A DNA stretch of 64,000 bases, taken from contig JADJYE010000001.1 of the NCBI GenBank assembly GCA_016719945.1, positions 806,001 to 870,000 of the forward strand, written 5' to 3'. This document shows, piece after piece, positions 18,249 to 26,656 of the stretch. This DNA is from Polyangiaceae bacterium. GTDB taxonomy: Bacteria > Myxococcota_A > Polyangia > Polyangiales > Polyangiaceae. The notes beneath the pieces are model-generated. The model saw nothing but the letters and a program-made list of their open reading frames with translations. It did no database searches and was not told the origin of the DNA. Numbering within the stretch: the stretch's first letter is position 1; each line of letters begins with the position of its first letter. Made by a program: the position numbers and the translations under genes.

Positions 18249-19506
18249 CTACCCGAGGCGCTCGAGCTCGCCGACGATCCGCGCCACAGCCGTGGCCGAC
18301 GGATGCGAGTCCGGGACCAGCACCCCGACCCCGTCCTCGAGCTCACCCGCCACGAGGCTCTCCGGGAGCGACGCGCGCAGCTCGGGCCAAGCCGCAGGCG
18401 AGAGCCTCCCGAGCGCGACCGAGCCCGCAGCCACACGCCCCCGCTGCGCGGCGACGACGTCCGAGAAGGCGCGCTGCGCGAGGACGACCGGGCCGGGAGC
18501 GACTTGCCGCGGGTACCCCCGCGGATCGGCGACGAGCGCGGCGAGCTCCGCGTCGTCGTGCGCGACCAGCGCCTGCGCGAGGCGAGCGAACCGCTGGGCG
18601 AAGACGATGTCCTCGGGGAAGACGGGCCGCGGGGAGCGAGAGATCCCGCACAGCGCGCCGAGGGCCAGCGGCGGCTGATCGGGGGCCGGGCGGGCGAACA
18701 GCGGCACGCCCAGGTAGGCACGCGCGCCGAGCTTCGACACGAGCTCGCTCGGGCGAAAGAACGCCTCGGACGCGGCGTCCTCGACGAAGAAGGGCTCCCC
18801 CGCCGAGACCGTGTGAGTGCAGAACGACAGCGCTCGTGGCACGGTGGCGAGGTCGCCCAGCTCAGCTGGAAACCCGCGGTGGACGCGGTGAATGGTGAGG
18901 TCGTCGACGACCGTGCTGACGAACACGATCTCGTACCCGAGCAGCGGCCCGATCTGCTCGATGAGCCGCTCGAGGGCCCAGTCGGTGGCGCGATCGGGGT
19001 CTGTGCCGCGAGCGCCGAGCCGCTCGACGAGCGCCCGGCGCGAAGGCTCGTCGCGAGAGGAGGCGTGCAAGCGGCCGAGCACCTCGTTGGGGCTCAGCCC
19101 AGGCGCGGGCGCCGCCTTGGCGCTGGCCGCGACGGGGTTGGCCTGATCACCGCCGCCAGCACCCGATCGCGGAGCGACGCGGGGGGCTCGGTGACGGCGC
19201 CAGCGTGCCCCGCGGCGAGCGCCCGAGCGAGTCTCCGACGTTCGCGAGCGCCCGCGCGCTGGGGGAGTGTCCGGCGAGCGCTCGCGCAGCGAGCGCTCCT
19301 TCGGCGGCGGGCGCCTCGACCGCCGAGGAGGAAGGAGGCTCGGATGAACGAGCATGCAACAGCTCCTCCATCGCCTCGTCGTAGAGCGGGACCACGGCAC
19401 GCGCTCGAGTCATCTCGGGAGCTCGAGGAGCGTCGCTGAGCGAAGGTGGGAGGGGGGGCATGGTCGGGACGTCCAACCTACGCTCGAGGGCGCCAGTCGG
19501 TCGCAT
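18249..19506 (-). CDS. GAF domain protein (two frame breaks)
   Basis: The C-terminal 250 residues form a GAF domain: a helix with R-L-I-E-Q-I, a core with Y-E-I-V-F-V, and Y-L-G-V-P-L-F with a following L-C-G-I strand. GAF domains bind small ligands or bilins and feed signalling. The N-terminus is charged and disordered, with an acidic P-L-Y-D-E-A-M-E-E-L helix. The frame breaks twice, at a G run (19261-19265) and near 19148. Adding one base at each place gives a smooth 419-residue protein with the segment S-L-R-D-R-V-L-A-A-V between them. No output domain is attached, so the signalling partner is unknown. Confidence 0.7.
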
Positions 19507-19518
19507 CGCACTTCTCTT

Positions 19519-19585
19519 CTCGCGCGCCCGCTGGCGCGGGTCCCTTCGGTTTGCCCGCGCCCGAGCGCGAGCAAGCCGGCGCGAG
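19519..19585. repeat. Intergenic palindromic element, copy C (67 bp)
   Basis: Third copy, 96 bases past the amidase stop on the minus strand. The ends CTCGCGC and GCGCGAG pair perfectly. The first 31 bases match copy B except for one T. The second hairpin is CGGTTTGC with GCAAGCCG (one G-T pair), and its inner stem is CGCGC/GCGCG: different bases from A and B but still paired. Confidence 0.75.
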
Positions 19586-19595
19586 ATGAATTCCC

Positions 19596-19654
19596 GCCGG
19601 CGTAGCCCGCGAGCAGGCCGAGCGAAGCGAGGCCGACGCGGGCGTCATGCCGGC
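19596..19654. other. Large hairpin after the amidase gene
   Basis: GCCGGC (19596-19601) and GCCCGCG (19605-19611) pair with CGCGGGC (19637-19643) and GCCGGC (19649-19654) around a small internal loop; GGCC/GGCC can pair further in. It begins 28 bases beyond the amidase stop, so it could protect or end that transcript. Confidence 0.4.
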
Positions 19655-19681
19655 GCAACAATTCCGTGAGGCGCACGCGAC

Positions 19682-21274
19682 TCACCTGGGAAACCGCGGG
19701 ACCAACGGTCGGTCGGGTCGGGCGCGGATGGCGTCCTCCAGGGCGAGCATCACGGCCAGCACCTCCTCGTCGCGATACGGGCGGGCGGCGAGCTGGACCC
19801 CGACGGGGAGCCCCTCGCTCTTCGCGTCCACCTCCTTCGCCACGCGCTCGAAGCGATCACCCTTGGCGTTGGGGCTGTCCACTTGCCGCGACACCTCCCC
19901 CGCCCCGACCGTCGTGACGGGGACGACCCCCGCGGGAAACTGCAGGAGGTTGAAGATCATCGCGTAGCTGCCCGCGATGGCGAACTGCGCGCTCTTGGTG
20001 TGCGGCAGCGCGGGCGTCGCGTGGGGTGGGCACAGAAGGACGTCGACTCCGGCACGATCCATCGCGTCGAGCACGCTGAGCCGATAGTCACGCGCCGCCT
20101 TCGTCAGGCGCCAGAGCTCGTGCACTGGCTTCTCTCCCAAGAGGCCCAAGAACCACGACGCCCTGCCCTGACCGATCGAGCGCAGCGTTCGGGCGAGCGC
20201 AGTGCGGACCGCGGCTGGCAACGTCGCGGTCTGTCGGAGGGTGGTCATGGTCGGCTCGAGCTGGGTCCCCTCGAGCTGAGAAAACGCCGTGTGCCCGCCG
20301 TCTGCGCTCATGATCGAGAACCACAGGCCGATGGCGCCTCGGATGTCGGGCGGACAGAACGGCACGACCGTGAGCCCGCGGCCCTCGAGGGCCTTGGCGG
20401 CCTCGGCGACGGCCCTCCCCACGGCGGCGCTGGGGCGGATGAGGCCATCGTCGACGTAGAAGCCCACCCGCAGCCGGGTGACGTCGATCGAGCGAGGGTC
20501 TCGGACGGGGAGCGGGGGCACGAGCGGGTCGTCGCTCGCCATGAAGATCGGATCGAGGGCGCGAAAGAGCAGGATCAAGTCCGAGACGGTGCGGGCCATG
20601 GGGCCCGACTGGCTGCGCACCGTCTCTTGACCGGGCTGCGCGCCGTTGGAGCCTCGGTTCGACCAGCGGTCGAGGGTGGGCTTGAGCCCGACGATGCCAG
20701 AGAAGTGAGCGGGGACCCGGATGCTCCCGCCGATATCGGTGCCGAGGCCGAGCACGCTCATGCCGGCGGCGAGGGCCGCCGACTCGCCCCCCGACGAGCC
20801 GCCGGGCGTGTGGTCCTTGCTGAACGGGTTCGAGGTCACGCCAAAGAGCGGGTTTCGAGTCTCGTGCGACAACAAGAACTGCGGCACGTTCGTCCGGCCG
20901 GTGACTACCCCGCCCGCCCGACGGGTCGCGGCCACGATGGTCGCGTCTCGCTGGGAGACGCGGCTCTTGCGCGCGATGATGCCGAGCGTCGAGGCCGAGC
21001 CCTGCATGTCCAGGCTCTCCTTCACGGACACGGGGAGCCCGCCGAGGGCGCCTACGTCCTCGCCGCGGGCGCGCGCCTCGTCGATGCGCCGCGCCGCGCC
21101 CAGGGCCAGGCCGCGCCGCAGCTCCACGAACGCCCCGACCCGCCCGTCCACGGTGATGATGCGATCCAGGTGAGCGCGCGCGACCTCCTCGGCCGAGACC
21201 TCACGCCTGCCGAGCATCGAGCACAGCTCGGTGGCTGGCAACGTGGTGAGCGGATCATCGTTCCTGTAAGCCAT
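19682..21274 (-). CDS. Amidase signature family enzyme
   Basis: A 530-residue enzyme that should hydrolyse an amide bond to acid and ammonia or amine. The Ser-Ser-Lys triad of the amidase signature family is visible: Lys in P-V-S-V-K-E-S, Ser in G-G-S-S-G-G-E-S, and the nucleophile Ser in D-I-G-G-S-I-R. The length and the long insert before the C-terminus are closer to fatty-acid-amide-hydrolase-like members than to GatA, which is about 480 residues, and no gatBC genes are near. The substrate is unknown. The ATG at 21274 has CGGAG about 10 bases upstream. It is divergent from hrpB, 69 bases away. Confidence 0.85.
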   Translation of the reverse strand: MAYRNDDPLTTLPATELCSMLGRREVSAEEVARAHLDRIITVDGRVGAFVELRRGLALGAARRIDEARARGEDVGALGGLPVSVKESLDMQGSASTLGIIARKSRVSQRDATIVAATRRAGGVVTGRTNVPQFLLSHETRNPLFGVTSNPFSKDHTPGGSSGGESAALAAGMSVLGLGTDIGGSIRVPAHFSGIVGLKPTLDRWSNRGSNGAQPGQETVRSQSGPMARTVSDLILLFRALDPIFMASDDPLVPPLPVRDPRSIDVTRLRVGFYVDDGLIRPSAAVGRAVAEAAKALEGRGLTVVPFCPPDIRGAIGLWFSIMSADGGHTAFSQLEGTQLEPTMTTLRQTATLPAAVRTALARTLRSIGQGRASWFLGLLGEKPVHELWRLTKAARDYRLSVLDAMDRAGVDVLLCPPHATPALPHTKSAQFAIAGSYAMIFNLLQFPAGVVPVTTVGAGEVSRQVDSPNAKGDRFERVAKEVDAKSEGLPVGVQLAARPYRDEEVLAVMLALEDAIRARPDRPLVPRFPR

Positions 21275-21343
21275 CCGATCGTCTCCGAGGTCGCGGGGGA
21301 GCATACACGCGAGCGTGCGCGCCGGTGCTACAAGGCGTGCGAC

Positions 21344-23950
21344 ATGCCGAGCCCGCTGCCCATCGACCCGCACCTGCCGACCATCGTGGCGGCGGTGCGC
21401 GAGCATCGCGGCGCGGTCGTCACGGCCGAGCCGGGCGCTGGCAAGACGACGCGCGTGCCGAGGGCGCTGCTCGAGGCCGCTGGTGCAGACGGGTCGATCC
21501 TCGTGCTCGAGCCGCGCCGCATCGCCGCGTGAATGAGCGCAGAGCGCGTCGCCGCGGAGCTCGGGATCCCGACGGGCAAGCGGGTCGGCTACATCACGCG
21601 CTTCGAGCGGTCGGTGAGCGCCGAGACGCGCCTGTGCTTCGTCACGGAGGGCATCCTCTCCAGGCGCATGCTGTCCGACCCCACGCTGCGCGGGGTCCAC
21701 ACCGTCGTGCTCGACGAGTTCCACGAGCGCCACGTCGCGTCGGACGTCGGGCTCGCGCTGCTCTCGCGCCTGCGGGAGACCTCCCGACCGGACCTCGCCC
21801 TGGTGGTGATGAGCGCGACCCTGGACGCGGCGCCTGTCGCGAGGTTCTTGGGGGCGCCCGTCGTCTCGTCGCCGGGACGCACGCACGAGGTGGCGATCGA
21901 GCACCAACCGAAACCCGACGACCGACCCCTCGACAGCCAGGTCGCCTCGGCGCTGTTCGACCTGCTGGCGCGCGGGCTCGACGGGCACGTGCTCGTCTTC
22001 CTGCCGGGCGCGCGCGAGATTCGCGCGTGCATGGAGACCGCGCGGAAGCTCGCCGAGCGCCACGACATCGAGCTCTTGCCGCTCCACGGCTCGCTCCCCG
22101 CCCGGGAGCAAGACAGGGCGCTCGCCCCCAGCGCCCGGCGGAAGGTCATCTTCTCCACCAACGTCGCCGAGACGAGCGTGACCATCGACGGCGTGGCCGC
22201 CGTGATCGACTCCGGCCTCGCCAACGTCGCGTCTTGCTCGCCGTGGACCGGCCTGCACATCCTGAAGCTGTCTAAGGTGTCGCAGGCGAGCGCCGTTCAG
22301 CGCGCCGGTCGCGCCGGACGCACGCGCGCCGGCGTCGCGGTGCGGCTCTACACGCGCGGGGACTTCGCGAGCCGGCCCGCGTTCGACACCCCGGAGATCG
22401 CGCGGGTGGATCTGTGCGAGCCCGTCCTCGGGCTGGTGGCGCAAGGGGTCGAGCACCCCTCCGGTTTCGCGTGGTTCGAGCCGCCTCCGCCGGCGGCGCT
22501 GGCGAGTGCGATCGGCTTGTTGCGATCGCTCGGCGCCGTCCTCGACCGCGACGCGCCCCAGGCCAGCGCCCTCGCCGTCACGCCCACGGGCTCACGCATG
22601 CTCGAGCTGCCCGTTCATCCACGACAGGCCCGCATCGTCGTCGAGGCCGAACGCCGCGGCGTCAGCCACGACGGCTGCGCGATGGCGGCCGTCATCGGAG
22701 AGCGCCCGCCCCCCTCCGGGCTCGCTCGGGCTCATCGGGCCAGCGACCGAAGCGACCTGTTCGCCCTCATGGATGAGCTCGACCGCCTCGGCGACCGCTG
22801 GGCGGGCCCGGCGCGCTCGGTGGCCCAGCTGCGGCGCGTGGCCCGTGACCGCGCAGCTCGCCCCGCCACGCCGGCCGCGTTCGAAGACGCGCTGCTGATG
22901 AGCGCGCTCGCCGGATACCCCGACCGAGTGGGCCGACGACGCCGCGCCGACGCCCGCGCCGGACGCCGCACCGACGAGATCATCTTCGCGAGCGGCGGCA
23001 CCGCGGCCTTGTCGAGCGAGAGCGCCGTCCGCGACGCCGAGCTGCTGGTCGCGATCGACGTCGAAGACCGGGTGGAGGGGACAACGAAGCGGACGAACGT
23101 ACGCGTCGCCAGCGAGGTGCAGGCGGACTGGCTGCTCGAGCTGTTCACGGACCAGGTCGTCGACGAAGAGGTCGTGGTGGTCAGCGACAGCGGCCGGGTC
23201 GAGGCCACGCGGCAGCTCCGCCTCGGGACGCTGGTGCTCGATGAGCAGCGCCTGAAGGACCCCGATCCCCGCAAACGCGCGACCGCGCTGGCCCGCGCCG
23301 CGAAGGTGAAGGGCCTCCCGCTCGAGGCCAAGGAGGACCTCGAGCGGCTCGCCGTGCGCGTCGAGCTGGTGCGCGGCTTCTCGCCCGCGTTCGGCGCCGC
23401 CGCGTTCGACGCGGGCGACGAGGACGGCATGATCGAGCGGGCGTGCGAGGGCAAGCGGACGCTCACGGAGGTGCTCGAGACGCGCTTCGCCGATGAGCTC
23501 ATGCACCTGCTCTCGCCCGAGCAGCAGCGCCTGCTGCGAACGCTCGCCCCCGAGCGCGTCGAGCTGTCGTCGGGTCGATCGCTCGCGATCCGATACGCGA
23601 AGGGGGCCCAGCCGAGCGTCGCTTCGCGCCTGCAAGATTTCTTCGGAATGGCTCGCTCGCCGACCATCTTGGGCGGCTCGCGGCCCCTGTTGCTCGAGCT
23701 GCTCGCGCCGAACCAGCGCGCGGTGCAGGTCACCACGGATCTGGCGGGCTTCTGGGAGCGTCACTACCCCGCGATCGCCAAGGAGCTGCGCCGCAAGTAC
23801 CCGAGGCACGCCTGGCCCGACGACCCGCTGCACGCCGCGCCGCCAGCTCCGAAGAAGAGGCCTACTCGAGCATCTGCAAGGCCGTCCGCGCGAAGCCCGC
23901 GTCGATCGGCTGCACGAAGCCGACGTCATGCCCGCTCACCGCGACCTTGA
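21344..23950 (+). CDS. hrpB: ATP-dependent helicase HrpB (in-frame TGA at codon 63)
   Basis: A DExH-box RNA helicase of the HrpB family, about 868 residues. Walker A is P-G-A-G-K-T-T (about 30-36). The DExH box is D-E-F-H-E-R-H, followed by S-A-T and the motif VI region Q-R-A-G-R-A-G-R. The C-terminal HrpB domain is intact, ending near R-K-Y-P-R-H-A-W-P-D-D-P. At 21530-21532 a TGA splits the gene where relatives have Arg in E-P-R-R-I-A-A-R; CGA to TGA by one base would explain it. An ATG follows at once, but restarting there would lose Walker A. The last 30 residues overlap the convergent lipoprotein gene and may not be real. Confidence 0.85.
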
Positions 23951-24879
23951 TCGGCGGCAGCCCACCGACCGAGAACATCCCCGCCCACTGCGCGAGCTGA
24001 GCGACGCTGCGCAGGCCGTCGGCGCCCTTCGCTTCGGTCGGGCCCCGAGTACGTGAGTGAGCCGGCCAGGTTGAGGCCGGGCGCCGCGAAGTTCCCGAGG
24101 ACCCGCAGGATCCGCAGATCGCCGAGGAACGGAAACTCGGCCGAGGAGGCGCGCAGGATCGGCGCGGCCGGCGTCGACGTCGCGCGCGGGGGGCGGCGCC
24201 TTCCCGTCGGGGCGCCGAGGAACGCCGCGTCTGCGCCGAAGTCGCCCGCGATCGCGATCGGCAGCTTGTTCGCCGCTCCGAGCGCGGTCATCCACGCGGG
24301 GACGCGCCGCTCGAGCTTGCCGTAGCGCAGCCGATCGAGCGCGCGGCGCAGCCCGGTCTCGTTGCCGACGAGCAGCGTGCGCGCGGTCAGCGGCACGAAG
24401 CCGACGTTGGACACGGTGTAGACGTCGAACCCGCCGTAGCGCGACTTCACGAGGGGCTGCTGCGCCGGCTGGGCGGCGCGGCCGTCGGCGGCGGCGCGCA
24501 GCGCGGCCGGGTCGAACCGCCCTTGCACGACGGCGCAGAAGTCCAAGCCCTGGAACACGTAGACCCCGCCCATGACCCGAGTGGTGTCGCGGGGCGCGCT
24601 GAACCCCGACTCCGGACCGAGCGGGACGAAGGACTGGATCATCGCGGCCACGTCCCCGCCGAGCGCCGACGGATAGAGCGCCGACAGATCGACGTTCAAG
24701 AAGACGAGGACGTCGGGGGGCAACAGCGAGATCGGATCCCGGTCGAGCTCTTGGAGATCGGGCCGCTGCGGGGCGATCGGCACCATCGTGTGCGGCCCCG
24801 CGCAGCCCAAGAGCGAAGCAGAGGTCCCACCCACGACAGCGGCGAGGACCTCGCGCCGCTCGAGCTCGCGCTGCGCCAT
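23862..24879 (-). CDS. Tat-type lipoprotein of unknown function (frameshifted)
   Basis: The N-terminus has R-R-E-V-L-A-A-V-V and then L-L-G-C, so it looks like a twin-arginine lipoprotein signal, meaning export after folding. The mature part, about 310 residues, has repeated L-F-L-N-V-D and V-Y-V-F-Q-G type strands and resembles other myxobacterial lipoproteins that I cannot name. The frame breaks in CCC at 24025-24027; removing one base continues the protein to a TAG at 23862, with a coherent ending L-Q-M-L-E and 338 residues. Its ATG shares one base with the PheA stop (TGATG), so translation is coupled to an amino-acid enzyme gene, an odd pairing. Confidence 0.7.
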
Positions 24880-25985
24880 CAGCGCGGCTGGCCCGAGGAC
24901 GGCACCGCTGGCTCGATCGTGTCGAGCGGGAACGGGCCGACGATCTTCAGCGTTCGGGCCTTCTGCTTGACCCCTTCCAGCGCCGAGACGACGGGCCGAT
25001 CCGTGACGTGGCCGCTCACCTCGACGTAGAACACGTACTCCCACCCTTCGCCGGGGATGGCCCGAGACTGGATCCTGCGGAGGTTGCAGTTCTTCTCCTT
25101 GAAAGCCTGGAGCACGTCGTGGAGCGCGCCGGGCCGGTCGTGCACACCGAAGAGCACCGCCGTCGCGTCGTTGCCAGTGCGGCTCATGGGCATGCGAGAG
25201 ACGATGCCCCAGCGGATCCTCAGCTCGCCCTCGTCGCCGATGTTGTCGGCCAGCATCCGCAGCTCGTGGGGCGTCTGCAGGCCTCGCGGTACGACCGCCG
25301 CCGAGCCGTGGTTGTCGGCCGCGAGCTCCGCGGCCATCACGGCGCTGCGCACGTGCAGGACCGTCGCCTTGGGGAAGGTCGTCGTCAGGTGCGCCTCGCA
25401 CAGCGCATGGTGGTACGAGCTCGTGTAGATGCGCTCCACGTCTGCCGGGTTTCCGGTCTTGGAGACGAGCTGCAGCGCGTGCGAGAGCTCCCGCTCTCCG
25501 ACCAGCTTGAGATCGAGCCCAGCGAGCGCCTGGATCGTGGCGAACGCGAGCCCCTCGCGGAGCGTCTCGATCGGGACGACCGCGAAGTCGGCCTGAGACC
25601 GCGCCACCTCATCCAGCGCCTTCTCCGGTGACTCGGCTCGCGTGCACTGGGCTCGTGGCCCGAAGTGCAGGGCCGCGGCGAGCCAGGAGAACCCTCCCTC
25701 GGGCCCGACGCAGACGACGCGGGGCGCGACCTCGTAGACGCGGCACGCGGCGTCCACGGCCGCGAAGAGGGGTCTCACCGCGGACACATGGAACGGTGGC
25801 GTCACGGCCTCCTCGAGGGCGCGTAACCGGGAAGGATCGGTGATGGGCGCGACCTTCGCGGCATCACCGCGGGTCCTCGACAGGTCTTGGACCAGCCTCG
25901 CCCTGCGCTCCACCAGGCCGAGCAGCTCTCGATCGAGGTCATCGAGGCGCTTGGTCAGCTCATCGATCTTCGTCCGCTGGGTCAC
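24879..25985 (-). CDS. PheA-like chorismate mutase/prephenate dehydratase with altered active site
   Basis: A 368-residue P-protein. Residues 1-90 form an AroQ-type chorismate mutase helix bundle. The dehydratase domain follows (G-P-E-G-G-F-S near 95), then an ACT regulatory domain with D-R-P-G-A-L and a phenylalanine-site relative, I-Q-S-R-A, in place of E-S-R-P. Together they would convert chorismate to phenylpyruvate with feedback control. The catalytic T-R-F motif that precedes the ACT domain is not found; the matching place reads V-S-R-M-P. The dehydratase step may therefore be weak or changed, or this is a paralogue. It lies upstream of the coupled lipoprotein. Confidence 0.75.
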   Translation of the reverse strand: MTQRTKIDELTKRLDDLDRELLGLVERRARLVQDLSRTRGDAAKVAPITDPSRLRALEEAVTPPFHVSAVRPLFAAVDAACRVYEVAPRVVCVGPEGGFSWLAAALHFGPRAQCTRAESPEKALDEVARSQADFAVVPIETLREGLAFATIQALAGLDLKLVGERELSHALQLVSKTGNPADVERIYTSSYHHALCEAHLTTTFPKATVLHVRSAVMAAELAADNHGSAAVVPRGLQTPHELRMLADNIGDEGELRIRWGIVSRMPMSRTGNDATAVLFGVHDRPGALHDVLQAFKEKNCNLRRIQSRAIPGEGWEYVFYVEVSGHVTDRPVVSALEGVKQKARTLKIVGPFPLDTIEPAVPSSGQPR

Positions 25986-26017
25986 GCCCGAACATTAAGG
26001 GCTTTCGCGCTCGCCCG

Positions 26018-26416
26018 CTACGCGGGCGTGCCCGAGCCCGATGACCCCGAGCCCGACGACCCCGACGAGCCGCCAGCGTCCGACGAGCCCGACGACCCCG
26101 AGCTGGAGCCCGCGTCGGTCTTGATGCCGCTGACCTTCTCGAAGCGGTCGGCCATCGACTTGCTCACCGAGTCATTCGCCTGGACAGCGCTCGAGCCGGA
26201 CGATTCTGCCGTGTCGGCCTTCTTGTTGCCGCCTCCGGAGTAGAGGTCGGCGTACCACCCGCTCCCCTTGAGGATGAAGCCGGTGCCGCGCGAGATCTGG
26301 CGCTTGGCCGTAGCCTCCGCGCACTTCGGGCAGTCCTTCAGGGCGTCGTCCTTGATCGACTGCTCGGCTTCCCATTCGTGGCCGCAAGCGGTGCACACGT
26401 ACTCGTAGGTCGGCAT
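26018..26416 (-). CDS. FmdB family zinc ribbon protein
   Basis: A 132-residue protein opening M-P-T-Y-E-Y-V-C. The zinc ribbon uses Cys8, Cys11, Cys29 and Cys32 and is a textbook FmdB domain (putative regulatory protein family; role not established). The C-terminal 45 residues are almost only Ser, Gly and Asp and should be disordered. The gene is divergent from smc, with 240 bases between. Confidence 0.9.
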   Translation of the reverse strand: MPTYEYVCTACGHEWEAEQSIKDDALKDCPKCAEATAKRQISRGTGFILKGSGWYADLYSGGGNKKADTAESSGSSAVQANDSVSKSMADRFEKVSGIKTDAGSSSGSSGSSDAGGSSGSSGSGSSGSGTPA

Positions 26417-26557
26417 GACGTGAACGCGTATGCGGCTCGCCGTTCACTCCGTCAAGTGGGTGCATGCGGCGCCGGCTGGGCAGCCCGCGAGCGGGCAGCC
26501 GCACCCGAGGGATAGTCAAGACTTGAACGCCTCGCTCACCCCGTGTACGCCGGTACA

Positions 26558-26565
26558 TCACGTGA
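26558..26565. promoter_or_regulatory. Palindrome TCACGTGA upstream of smc
   Basis: A perfect eight-base palindrome in the smc/fmdB divergent region, 91 bases before the smc start, flanked by further GTAC and ACGTG repeats. It could be a regulator site. A G/C-rich hairpin (CGGCTG with CAGCCG, 26473-26501) lies nearby. Neither has direct support. Confidence 0.25.
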
Positions 26566-26656
26566 CCGTACGTGCCATGGCATGACATTGCGTTCGGTCG
26601 CCGGGGGCCTACCCTGGCGAGTCGGCGCCCAGGGCACCCACGAGACCGAGGACACC

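Noticed and set aside
21530..21532. Selenocysteine or other recoding of TGA in hrpB
   Set aside because: Relatives have Arg there and no SECIS-like hairpin was seen just downstream. A sequence error or simple nonsense change is more likely.
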